DNA of 64,000 bases from RHLJ01 sp040222455 (GTDB lineage: Bacteria > Bacteroidota > Rhodothermia > Balneolales > Balneolaceae), in NCBI GenBank assembly GCA_040222455.1, contig JAVKDD010000027.1, positions 558,001-622,000 of the forward strand, read 5' to 3'. Of this stretch, positions 7,398-16,293 are shown in pieces. A program made the position numbers and the translations under genes. The notes under the pieces were generated by a model. That model was given only the letters and a program-made list of their open reading frames with translations. It was not told the origin of the DNA and searched no databases. Within the stretch, counting starts at the first letter, position 1. Each line of letters starts with the position of its first letter.

Positions 7398-9441
7398 TCT
7401 CAATATTTTCAAATTGTATTTCTTCTTCTTGAAATATGTTATTAAGAAGTGAATTGATCCTGGACTCATTTTCTCTATTTATGATTTCATAAATAATAGC
7501 ATCTTCACTTTCGTAGTATGTAATAATATTTCTTCCTTTCATTCCTTCAAATACTTGAACCCATTGATTCATGTCGTTCATCGTACTTTGCGAATTATAT
7601 AAAATACCTTGTTGAATCCCTGTATAAGGTGGTTTTTCTAAAAAAAGAAAGATACTTGCTGGAGGAATTTCCTTTTCAGTTCTGAGTTTTTTTGGTACCA
7701 ATAAGTATTGCTGATAAAGAGAATCAATACCTCCGTAGTTATCTAAAAAGAACTCATAGTTCATAAAATAATGTCGGTTTTGAGCCAGCCTTCTATCAAG
7801 CTCTGGACTTACAGTAGCATAAGTATATGGAGCTCTTTCACTTACGATAGAATAGTAAGCTTCAAAAAAGCCGTTGGGTAATGTCTCTGGTAAAGCTCTT
7901 TCTAAAAAAGCACCTTTCTGTACATATAGGATTGAAGTTATACAAAATACTGCTAGTCCAATATTTAGTGAATTATAAGCCCACGTATACTTTTTTTCCA
8001 GAGATTCAAAAATTCGAGAGACATTTAAATAAACAATCCCAAAGAAAATAGAAATACACACAGTGTAAAAAAGATTTAATTGGTCAGGATCTATTAAAGT
8101 GTATAAAAAAGGAAAATATGGAGTGTATACAAATGAAATCAATGCAAAAAAGGATAAAAAAACGAGTTCCTTTTTATCTGGAATCTTATTTTTTACTAGC
8201 AATAAAATATTTAAGAGTATTAAAATAAGAGCACTTATTAAATAATAAATACTTAATACATCGATGTAGGTTATTAAATTTGGGAAATAACTAAATACAG
8301 AGGTATCGAAAAGTTCTTGTTTTAAAAAATCTGATATAGAAATACCATTAAACAAACAAAAAATGATATAAGGTAAAATAGCTAAGCAACACAATATCAA
8401 TACTCTGAATAATGCTTCAATCAATTTTTTACCATACTTAGAAGACGGCAAAATAAATACACCAAGTAATAATGTTGGAATGAGTACAACGATGAAAACG
8501 AAAAGGTTTACCATCGCAGTTGCAAGAATACCCATTGAAATATAGAACCAATAGACTTTTTCGGTTGACCTAATCCCTTTTAAAAAGATTATACAGGTAG
8601 GTATCGCAAAACAAAGAGCCAACGAAATGGAGTTAGCTTCAACTTCAAAGTCCAATATAATCGGAGCTAAATACATCGGTGTAAATGAGTAAATAGCCAT
8701 TCCAACAAAAGCTGCAATCTGATTCTTTGAATTTGTAATTACATTAATTACCCAATAAATAATCAATGCCAAAAAGAAACTTGTAAGCGAGCCTAATATG
8801 TGTAAAATGAGCTCAGGTGTAACTTGAGTTAAAGTACTAAATACATGCACAATAGAATGCAAACCTTTAGGCTCTGGTAAAACTTCAAAGTACTGCTGTA
8901 GAGATAAGGCTTTTACATGACTTAATTCAAAGTACCAGGTTCTACTAAAAGGAGCAGGATTTTGGATAGCTGGTATTATTCGAATAATGGAGGCGATTAA
9001 AGCGATAAAAAAAGCGATAATTTGAGGAGTGATTTTCTTTAGATTTAAAGAAGGTTTTTTTTGAAGTTGGTTCTTGAAGCGATCCCAAATTGAGATACTA
9101 CTTTCAATAATACGAACATGTTGTCCTATAATTAATGATTCTATGGATGTTAGTACTTCAAAAAGAGTAGCCCCATTTCTCCACCTTTTAATAATATAGA
9201 CAACAATTGGAATAATAATTAACGTAGTAAATAGGCTTATAAAGTCGTATAAATTTAAAATGGTGAGAATAAATACATTAACTACAATGAGACCTCCTAA
9301 GCCTATCCAAGAATACATTAATCGATCTATTCCATTTTCGCTTTTTACTTTGGGTAAAAACAAGGGTGCTAGCACCACAAAAAGCAAGTAAAAGCAAACC
9401 AGTATTCTTAAAACCGCAAAAATGCCTTGAAATACATACAT
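7381..9441 (-). CDS. Polytopic membrane protein with periplasmic C-terminal domain, exopolysaccharide operon
   Basis: 686 residues. About 12 hydrophobic helices fill residues 1-510, starting with ILVCFYLLFVVLAPLFLP. A hydrophilic tail of about 170 residues begins after LAVFCITSILYV and contains NRHYFMNYEFFLDNYGG. The layout, with loops such as RTWYFELSHVKAL after an early helix, recalls GT-C membrane glycosyltransferases, but no diagnostic acidic motif can be named. It occupies the place where PelE sits in Pel operons, though PelE is a short two-helix TPR protein and this is not one. It starts 2 bases after the GH114 gene and its end overlaps the barrel lipoprotein gene by 17 bases. Function not recognised; probably part of the synthesis complex. 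Confidence 0.6.
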   Translation of the reverse strand: MYVFQGIFAVLRILVCFYLLFVVLAPLFLPKVKSENGIDRLMYSWIGLGGLIVVNVFILTILNLYDFISLFTTLIIIPIVVYIIKRWRNGATLFEVLTSIESLIIGQHVRIIESSISIWDRFKNQLQKKPSLNLKKITPQIIAFFIALIASIIRIIPAIQNPAPFSRTWYFELSHVKALSLQQYFEVLPEPKGLHSIVHVFSTLTQVTPELILHILGSLTSFFLALIIYWVINVITNSKNQIAAFVGMAIYSFTPMYLAPIILDFEVEANSISLALCFAIPTCIIFLKGIRSTEKVYWFYISMGILATAMVNLFVFIVVLIPTLLLGVFILPSSKYGKKLIEALFRVLILCCLAILPYIIFCLFNGISISDFLKQELFDTSVFSYFPNLITYIDVLSIYYLISALILILLNILLLVKNKIPDKKELVFLSFFALISFVYTPYFPFLYTLIDPDQLNLFYTVCISIFFGIVYLNVSRIFESLEKKYTWAYNSLNIGLAVFCITSILYVQKGAFLERALPETLPNGFFEAYYSIVSERAPYTYATVSPELDRRLAQNRHYFMNYEFFLDNYGGIDSLYQQYLLVPKKLRTEKEIPPASIFLFLEKPPYTGIQQGILYNSQSTMNDMNQWVQVFEGMKGRNIITYYESEDAIIYEIINRENESRINSLLNNIFQEEEIQFENIENDINR

Positions 9442-9443
9442 AC

Positions 9444-10319
9444 CTAGTTACCTAAAATCTTATTTGTCACATCTTTAGGGTTTATAGGCAATTGATTTAG
9501 CTGAATATTGCTAATAAAATAAGGAAAATGAAGTGAATCTAGTCTTGATTTAATCTCCTCTATTGCTGGTTTTGATTCAGCAAAATCGATTATCAAAAAG
9601 GGTATATTATATTTATTGGAAGCAGTTTTAACTAACGAAACTCGCTCATTAAAAGATTTCAAATCTTTGATAAAATATTCTTTGTTACTAAAGTCGTACC
9701 CTGAAGCAATATCTTCGATTAATGTTGCATCAATCCACTCTTTTGATTCTTCTAAAAGAAATAAACCTGCGTTTTGGATTATTAATTTATTCGGATATTG
9801 ATCCCTTATACCTTTAATAAGCATAAGCATAAATGGCGCCAGGTTATTTCTCTCGGTATAAGGAGAAACTGCATCAACTGTATCTAGAAAAATTCCATCA
9901 ACTCCTTTTATCATTATCTCTGGAAGTGCTTTTTCTAAAAGTATGGTTCTGGTTTCTTCGTCCTCTAAATTTAAATAAGAACTATTCCAGTTTACATTTA
10001 CACCTAAAAAACCTCTTTCCTCAAGCAAAGGAAAATACCATCGATTTGAATCTACTTCTCCTAAGGTGATATAAGCAATGATGGTGGTACCAGTTGCTTT
10101 AAGTGCAGTAATCTCTGCTTTTGTATAAAAATCAGGTTCAATAATCACCATTTTATAGTTCTCAACCATTGCAGGGGTTACTTTTGCATAGCAAACTCCA
10201 AATGGTGAGATGGAAATATTAAAATCGTTTTGAATATTTTTTATACTACTGCAATTCGCAAATAACATACAAACCCCAATTAGAAATACGAGTTGCTGAT
10301 TTACTTTTAATCTATTCAT
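9444..10319 (-). CDS. GH114-type (PelA hydrolase-like) lipoprotein glycosidase
   Basis: 291 residues from the ATG at 10319, chosen because it gives a signal peptide with a lipobox ending at Cys23 (MLFANC); an upstream start at 10352 is possible. The barrel core matches GH114 endo-alpha-1,4-polygalactosaminidases: IEPDFY (60-65), IAYITLGEV (81-89), GVDGIFLDTVD (139-149), IIQNAGL (180-186) and a Glu-Asp at 202-203. In Pseudomonas the same fold is the N-terminal half of PelA, which cuts Pel polymer in the periplasm. Here the hydrolase is a stand-alone lipoprotein. Its start overlaps the end of the HD-GYP-like gene by 8 bases, so the two are coupled. The family assignment is strong. Confidence 0.85.
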   Translation of the reverse strand: MNRLKVNQQLVFLIGVCMLFANCSSIKNIQNDFNISISPFGVCYAKVTPAMVENYKMVIIEPDFYTKAEITALKATGTTIIAYITLGEVDSNRWYFPLLEERGFLGVNVNWNSSYLNLEDEETRTILLEKALPEIMIKGVDGIFLDTVDAVSPYTERNNLAPFMLMLIKGIRDQYPNKLIIQNAGLFLLEESKEWIDATLIEDIASGYDFSNKEYFIKDLKSFNERVSLVKTASNKYNIPFLIIDFAESKPAIEEIKSRLDSLHFPYFISNIQLNQLPINPKDVTNKILGN

Positions 10320-11895
10320 CAGTGCCAAGCGTACAACACACTTCCCAACCAAGCATTTTCAAAAGCTCTATAACTGTAGGTACTAATACCATATCAAATT
10401 GAACATCCGCCCTTTCAATTATACTTTGGCTTAAGGCATCGATCCACTCTTCAGGTGAGTTTGTGTCATTTTGAATATTACTTTCTATGTATTCTACAAT
10501 ATATTCGAATAAAGCGATCACTTTTCCAGTCCATGGGATGTCTTGAGCTTCTAAACCATGGGGCGTTCCTTGCCCGTTTACCCATTCATGATGTGTTAAT
10601 ACTCCTTTCTTAATATCTTCATGAATAGGGAGCTGATCAATTAATTTATAGCCTGTTAATGGATGAGAAAGTTCAGATCCTATTGAAATATCAGATTCTA
10701 CACTTAGGCCCCCAACGTATCCAATATCGTGCAATTTAGTGGTCATTTTTAAAATATCAGTTTCATTCTCATCTAGACCAAAAATCATCGAAAAACGCTC
10801 TACAAATGCAAGTAGTCGAGGAGTATGAAATTTAGTCCTCTCTCTCGATTTTTCTATCATCCTAAGCATTTGATAATACGAATTTATTAAGGAGTCTGTA
10901 AAAACGATGTTAACATGTCTAAACTGTAGGAGTTTACCTAACTGATTAGAAATTTCTTGTTCAATATCACCAACTTCGTAATTTAAATCAGTTTTTTCGT
11001 TTACTCTAACAATAGAACCTAATGACTCTTCTACTTGGAAAGGGATCCAGTTAACCTCCCCTAAACTATTAATAGTATTTTTATAGACTTCTTCAGCACC
11101 CTTAAAATCAGGGATTTTTTCAAGTATTAAAATTACTTCAGATTTGTCTAAACCTTCTGAGCATATTATAGTGGGATTTGTTTCTAGATTTGAAACAATT
11201 GCTCCTTTTTTATTATTGTAGCCATTCAGAAGATATCTAAGATAAAAGCGAGCCAAACCTTCAGTATTTAATGCCCCGCTACCAAGTTCAGAAACTACCT
11301 CTCCCATTTTACTAAGGTATTTATTCTTCTGTCCTTCTTCTTCTTTCTCGATTTCAATAAACCATATTGAAAGTAAACGTCCTATAATTGATAGTCTAGG
11401 CTCAATAATTTCAGGACATTTAGTATTTGGACCTACCATATATATGCCCCAAATTTCACTATTCTGATCAAAGAGAGGAATATGTTCGCAATTACCTACT
11501 GCAGTAGATGAAATACCCGCTCCTTTCAAATCAGAATTCCATTTCCTTTTTTGTTGAAGACTTTGAACTTGTTGTTCGAAATCAGTTAGAAGGTTTTTCT
11601 CTACATCAGTTAGAGCTTCTGAGCTTGGTTTTCCAATGAGATTTTCAACTTTAACTGATCTTTTAAAAAGAAAAAGTTCATCGTCTTTTTTCTTGTATAC
11701 AATATGAACCGGTGCCCGATACAAGATATCCATCCATTGCACTATATCCTTAAACGAAGGTGGTTTAGATCGTGACATATGTTCAGCAGAAAGAGACCAG
11801 AATTCCAGCTCATCTTCTGTATCAAAATCACGCATAGAAAACGCTTTCCCTAAGCGAGATCCAACTAAATTCAGATATGATTTTACGTCTTTCAT
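10312..11895 (-). CDS. GAF-like / HD-GYP-like regulatory protein in PelD position
   Basis: 527 residues with no membrane helix. Residues about 60-335 look like two GAF-type sensor folds (APVHIVYKKKDDELFLFKR; EIWGIYMVGP; GAIVSNLETNPTIICSEGL). Residues 350-470 form an HD-GYP-like domain: H357, the pair HD at 389-390, H411, HH at 435-436 and GQGTPHGL at 441-448, where the classic motif reads GYP. HD-GYP enzymes degrade cyclic di-GMP, and PelD is a GAF-containing cyclic di-GMP receptor, so a nucleotide-sensing role in polymer synthesis is the natural inference. Catalysis is uncertain because GYP is GTP here. It starts 10 bases after pelG and its stop overlaps the GH114 start. Confidence 0.7.
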   Translation of the reverse strand: MKDVKSYLNLVGSRLGKAFSMRDFDTEDELEFWSLSAEHMSRSKPPSFKDIVQWMDILYRAPVHIVYKKKDDELFLFKRSVKVENLIGKPSSEALTDVEKNLLTDFEQQVQSLQQKRKWNSDLKGAGISSTAVGNCEHIPLFDQNSEIWGIYMVGPNTKCPEIIEPRLSIIGRLLSIWFIEIEKEEEGQKNKYLSKMGEVVSELGSGALNTEGLARFYLRYLLNGYNNKKGAIVSNLETNPTIICSEGLDKSEVILILEKIPDFKGAEEVYKNTINSLGEVNWIPFQVEESLGSIVRVNEKTDLNYEVGDIEQEISNQLGKLLQFRHVNIVFTDSLINSYYQMLRMIEKSRERTKFHTPRLLAFVERFSMIFGLDENETDILKMTTKLHDIGYVGGLSVESDISIGSELSHPLTGYKLIDQLPIHEDIKKGVLTHHEWVNGQGTPHGLEAQDIPWTGKVIALFEYIVEYIESNIQNDTNSPEEWIDALSQSIIERADVQFDMVLVPTVIELLKMLGWEVCCTLGTDE

Positions 11896-11905
11896 TTCTT
11901 AGTCC

Positions 11906-13531
11906 TCAATATGCTGAGTAATAATAATAATCCAAATGTTTAAAAAATTTCTTTGCAATTATTCCTGTAATTAATGCAAAAGAAAATGAACCTACTAACA
12001 AACCAATGGTAGCATATTCGAAACCAAAAAGCCTACTACATAAAAACCCGACTACAAAATTAATTACTACAGCAGCGATCATTGAATAGGTTACGAAAGA
12101 CGGTCTGTTAAGCGTAAAAAAGAACAATGAATTTAACAAGCCATATACAAGAAATACGTAACTAATACTGCCCAACCAAAAAACTTTAAATGTAATTGGA
12201 TTCGCAAAAAAATCTCTGATTTCTGGTACCTGAGTCTCAAAGGCTCTTAAGCTTAAAACCCCAAAGTAAGTAACTAGAATTGAGACTATACTTACCAATA
12301 ACAATAGTAGAAGTTGCCTAAAATAGAAACGATTAAAATGCTTATTAAATGCTTTCATATTGTTTAATGAAATATTTTTTTGAGCTGGTATCAAATATTT
12401 TGAGAACGCATTGATACTAAACTCAAGCGTTGCTATCGTTATTACAAAACTTATAAGTGCCCAGTCCATTCCAAGCTCATAAGGTGTGTTGAACCAAATA
12501 ATATAAGGTGGAGGAATTTCGCCAGTAGACCAGGCTAGAATCCTATCGGTAAAAAGAAAAACGAAGTAAAAAAAACCATACAGAAAAAATCTGTAATTAT
12601 TGTAATAGCTAACTTCATCATATGGTAAAGTTTGCTTTATAAGTTCTTGCCTTAACGACTGAATTTTAAACTTATAATAAAGAAACGCATACCCTGCCAT
12701 TAGAATAGTTGAAATTGCAATTCCAATCCATTGTGCAGTATAAACTCCAAAAGCGTTGTTTTGTGTAATAAAAATTACAACAATTGTTCCAAACGTTATT
12801 GAGAATAGAATCATAAATCTTAATTCGGAAGCAAATAATATAGCAGCACTAAGTAGCAAAAAAGAAATCAACACCATATATATGATAGAAAGAACCATCA
12901 TTTTTATGGGATAAAAAGGAAATGCTAAATTGATTAAGAAAAGTAAAGCGGCAGAAATTAATACTGTAGGTATTCCTAACCTTAATATTTTATAAACTGC
13001 TTTTTTGGCTAAATAAAAATTTTCCTCCCCCTTATATTTAGATACCAACCTACCAATCACTTGAATAAATCCGCCAGTAATAACGAAGGCAGTAATCGTA
13101 CCAAAAGCAACAACGGTTGCTTGTGCCTCATTAAATCTTAACCATGCCCATAATGCGTACTCAAATACTAAAATGGCTACGATCTGAACTAGCATAGGCA
13201 TCGACAATACCAGACCCGCTGTATAATATTTTATTAAAAGCTTTATCGTTTGAAATAACCCATGTTCATAACTATCGTGCGATTGACTACGATCTTCTTT
13301 ATTAATTTCAATCTGAATTTGTTGGTAGACGTACTCCGCAAGTTCAAAAACATTTGGATACCCGTAATCTGTTTCGGCATCAATATCTCTAATACCAAGT
13401 GATTCTATAGTTGCAGCAACAGCCCAACTACTCATAGGTACATCAACTAATTCACGTACGTTAACGATTAGTTTACTCCTACGCCCTTCTTCTGATAGAG
13501 GTTTAACATGGTTATCAAACTGTTTGCTCAT
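11906..13531 (-). CDS. pelG: PelG-like polysaccharide transporter with N-terminal extension
   Basis: 541 residues. About 12 membrane helices begin near residue 100 (YYTAGLVLSMPMLVQIVAILVFEYALWAW) and include the PelG-typical segment FLYGFFYFVFLFTDRILAW. PelG belongs to the flippase-like MATE/Wzx group and works with PelD, PelE and PelF in the inner membrane to move Pel across it. The first 95 or so residues are soluble and are absent from ordinary PelG proteins. Part of them (SSWAVAATIESLGIRDIDA and NVFELAEYVYQQI) resembles an ATP-cone-like helical repeat; this is a weak visual impression. The start overlaps the end of pelF by 17 bases, so the two are coupled. The symbol rests on family and context. 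Confidence 0.8.
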   Translation of the reverse strand: MSKQFDNHVKPLSEEGRRSKLIVNVRELVDVPMSSWAVAATIESLGIRDIDAETDYGYPNVFELAEYVYQQIQIEINKEDRSQSHDSYEHGLFQTIKLLIKYYTAGLVLSMPMLVQIVAILVFEYALWAWLRFNEAQATVVAFGTITAFVITGGFIQVIGRLVSKYKGEENFYLAKKAVYKILRLGIPTVLISAALLFLINLAFPFYPIKMMVLSIIYMVLISFLLLSAAILFASELRFMILFSITFGTIVVIFITQNNAFGVYTAQWIGIAISTILMAGYAFLYYKFKIQSLRQELIKQTLPYDEVSYYNNYRFFLYGFFYFVFLFTDRILAWSTGEIPPPYIIWFNTPYELGMDWALISFVITIATLEFSINAFSKYLIPAQKNISLNNMKAFNKHFNRFYFRQLLLLLLVSIVSILVTYFGVLSLRAFETQVPEIRDFFANPITFKVFWLGSISYVFLVYGLLNSLFFFTLNRPSFVTYSMIAAVVINFVVGFLCSRLFGFEYATIGLLVGSFSFALITGIIAKKFFKHLDYYYYSAY

Positions 13532-15095
13532 GAACCTCCTTAAAATGGTTCAAAAGGTTTACAACAGATGGTACTTTAACAGTTTTTTTTAATGGATTAT
13601 TAGGCTTTTCAATTAATCTTTTATAACTCTCATAATATGAATCGACACTTTTTTTGATAGTGAAATTCAATAGCACTTTTTCACGGGATTTTTTCCCAAG
13701 CTCAAGCCTTAAACTTGTATCAGAAAGGAGTTTAATTACTCCATCTGCTATAGCTTGAGGATCTCTTGGTTTACACAGAATTCCACAATCTTTTAATGCA
13801 TCTTTAATACCACCCACATCGGTAGCAACTACCGGGCGTTGGCAACTCATTGATTCTATAACGGTATATGGGAAACCTTCAGAAATAGAAGTTAAAATGG
13901 ATATATCACCTTCATTAAAAACCATACTAGGTTTATCATGAAATCCTCCAAACCTAAAGTGATCTTCTACACCAAGTTTTTCAATAAGTTTTTCACACTT
14001 TTCTACATATTCCTTATCAACGTCAAGACTGCCATATACAATAAATTGAACATTTGAAATTTCCTTTCTAACCAGATCACATGTCATTATCATGGTTTCA
14101 ATATCTTTTAAAGGAAATATATGAGCCACTGCAACTACCGTTGGTTTATCAGCAGTATGCGAAGGTTTTAAAGTAGGTTTAAATATTGAAGTGTCAACGC
14201 CATTATAAATTGGAACTATTTTAGATTCATTTGCTTCAAATTTTACTTCCCATTTTTGATTGGCAGTTGTAACTGGAGAAATTTGATCTGCGGTATAATA
14301 AACAGCTCTTGTAACTATAGTAGATAAGTTTAAAAGGAGCTTTTTAGAAAAAAAAGGCATATCCGCTCTTCCTAAGTTAATCAGACGCTCTCTTATATAA
14401 ACACCGTGATCAGTAACTAGACTAGGTGTTCCATATTCGTATTTTGCTGCAATAGAGGCAAGAGCTGGGAATCCTGCAATAGTAGCGTGAGTTAAATCAA
14501 TTTCCTTTGGTATGTTCGTGGCTAATGGCATTAAAAAATGATAAAGCCATCTCATACCAAATGTTACATCAAAAACTCTTGGTTCTTCTTTATTATTTTT
14601 ATGTGCCTCAAATTCATCTATAAGATGATCCTTGAAATCAATCCATAACGAAGTTTCCTTCATAGTTTGTTTGTAATCGTACCTACTAAAGTATTTCCAC
14701 ATCCCATAAATAATTTCACTTATTTCTTCGGGATCACGAAATGGATCAAAAAGGCAATCAACAAAATCCCTGAAAATAGGCATGAAATGTTGTTTTATTA
14801 CACTACGAGTCGTTCTAGCTCTTTTTTCAATTTGAAATGAAAAAGGTTCTTCAGAATTATAATATTGGACAGGCTCCTCAACACCCCATAAAGGTATATG
14901 GATTATTTTTTTGACATTTTCGGTTAATGGATACCTGCTTTCTACAAATGGATTGCCCGTAATAGCATAAATATAGAAATCAATTTGCTCTTGTAGTTCC
15001 GAACAAAGAATATGTGCCCACGTAGAAACTCCACCGCCGCTATAAGGGTATGATCCTTCCGTTTCAAATAATACTATTGGATTTTTCTTAGTCAC
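13515..15095 (-). CDS. pelF: PelF-like family 4 glycosyltransferase
   Basis: 526 residues, cytoplasmic. The N-terminus has the PelF hallmark EGSYPYSGGGVSTWAHIL. The C-terminal Rossmann half has VVAVAHIFPLKDIETMI, the nucleotide-sugar site SEGFPYTVIESMSCQRPVVATDVGG and the Pel-type insert between the halves. In Pel systems PelF polymerises the chain from a UDP-sugar. The length is close to Pseudomonas PelF (about 507). It starts 1 base after the second glycosyltransferase gene, and its end overlaps pelG by 17 bases. The fit to PelF is better than that of its upstream neighbour. Confidence 0.85.
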   Translation of the reverse strand: MTKKNPIVLFETEGSYPYSGGGVSTWAHILCSELQEQIDFYIYAITGNPFVESRYPLTENVKKIIHIPLWGVEEPVQYYNSEEPFSFQIEKRARTTRSVIKQHFMPIFRDFVDCLFDPFRDPEEISEIIYGMWKYFSRYDYKQTMKETSLWIDFKDHLIDEFEAHKNNKEEPRVFDVTFGMRWLYHFLMPLATNIPKEIDLTHATIAGFPALASIAAKYEYGTPSLVTDHGVYIRERLINLGRADMPFFSKKLLLNLSTIVTRAVYYTADQISPVTTANQKWEVKFEANESKIVPIYNGVDTSIFKPTLKPSHTADKPTVVAVAHIFPLKDIETMIMTCDLVRKEISNVQFIVYGSLDVDKEYVEKCEKLIEKLGVEDHFRFGGFHDKPSMVFNEGDISILTSISEGFPYTVIESMSCQRPVVATDVGGIKDALKDCGILCKPRDPQAIADGVIKLLSDTSLRLELGKKSREKVLLNFTIKKSVDSYYESYKRLIEKPNNPLKKTVKVPSVVNLLNHFKEVHEQTV

Positions 15096-15096
15096 T

Positions 15097-16278
15097 TCAA
15101 TAATTGAATTCTAACACGGTTTTATTGATCAAAGATTTATATTCGCTGAAAATTTTAGGCCACGTATGATTCTCTTTAACAAGTAGATGTCTTTCTTCTA
15201 AATATTTTGAAAAGAGATCTCTATTATTCCAAAATTGTATAATTTCTCTGCAAGTTGAATTAATAGTGGTGAATTCAGGAAAAGTTAATCCATATCTATT
15301 AGTTAAATCTCCTACTTCTTTTCCTACTGGTAATACATTATTTGCAAGTGCTTCGAACATAACTAATGGCTGAGACTCATTATGACTTGTAATCAGTAGC
15401 ATATCCATTTGTTTATAATATTCTTTTGATGGTTGATTCCAAATCAATGAAATTGAATCAAAAATTAAAGCTTTCTCAAGAACTTTCTTCTCAAGGGAAT
15501 GCTCACCAGCATCACTCAATAACATTACAAATTCTGCATTAAACTTCTTTTTTTGAAACTCTTCAACAAAATCAAAAAATTGTAATGGGTTTTTCATTTC
15601 AGCACATCTTCCAACCCATCCAATAACAGGTTCTTCATTTCTAATTTTCGTTTTAGTTAACCAATCTTGTGCTATCCCATTCGGAATATAAGTTACCTCA
15701 GTAGCCCCTAATTGCTCTTGCAAGCTAATATTACATTCTGAAACTGTAATAACTTCATCGGATTTTGAATATAGTTTTTTTGCAATTTGTTTAAATAAGT
15801 CAACTACTTGTTCTTTTGACTCTGAGTTATTCGGAATTTTATATCCACATTCTAATGCAACAGCACCTTTAAGAACTTCTAGCCAATAAATTGCATGCTC
15901 GGTAAGTATTAATGGAATTTTTCTGGAAGTAGAAATTTCCATTCCTAACCACCCAGCAAAACCTGTATTAGTTACATGAATTATCTCATTCTTGTTAACC
16001 AATTTTTTGAATTTCTTCCGTTCTTTTGAATACCATTTTTGTAGTGAATAACTCCAGTTTCCTTCAAGCTCTGGAGGTGATATCCTTATAAAATCAGATA
16101 TATTTTCGGGTAAAGGATAAAGTGCATCATCTAGGGTTAATTCAGAAAAAGGATCCGTAGCAATTTGAAGGATCGAAAAATTAAATTCCTTACATGTTTC
16201 TATATATCTATATATCCATTCACTTACACCACCTCTGTACCAAGGATAGGTACCTTCAATAACAAGCAGTACGTTCAA
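15097..16278 (-). CDS. Second PelF-like glycosyltransferase (GT4)
   Basis: 393 residues. It begins with VIEGTYPWYRGGVSEWIYRYI, the same E-G-x-Y-P-x-x-x-G-G-V-S-x-W motif that opens the adjacent PelF, so the two are probably paralogues. The body has EHAIYWLEVLKGA, the acceptor/donor cleft VIGWVGRCAEMKNPLQFFDFV and the sugar-nucleotide site SHNESQPLVMFEALANNVLP. It is about 130 residues shorter than PelF and lacks most of the inter-domain insert. It may prime the chain, add a branch sugar or work with PelF as a pair. It lies 15 bases after the response-regulator gene and 1 base before pelF. Confidence 0.8.
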   Translation of the reverse strand: MNVLLVIEGTYPWYRGGVSEWIYRYIETCKEFNFSILQIATDPFSELTLDDALYPLPENISDFIRISPPELEGNWSYSLQKWYSKERKKFKKLVNKNEIIHVTNTGFAGWLGMEISTSRKIPLILTEHAIYWLEVLKGAVALECGYKIPNNSESKEQVVDLFKQIAKKLYSKSDEVITVSECNISLQEQLGATEVTYIPNGIAQDWLTKTKIRNEEPVIGWVGRCAEMKNPLQFFDFVEEFQKKKFNAEFVMLLSDAGEHSLEKKVLEKALIFDSISLIWNQPSKEYYKQMDMLLITSHNESQPLVMFEALANNVLPVGKEVGDLTNRYGLTFPEFTTINSTCREIIQFWNNRDLFSKYLEERHLLVKENHTWPKIFSEYKSLINKTVLEFNY

Positions 16279-16293
16279 CCCTACTCCTCTTTA

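Noticed and set aside
7398..7469. N-terminal extension of the barrel lipoprotein gene
   Set aside because: Overlaps the upstream gene and would hide the lipobox; the ATG at 7397 is better.
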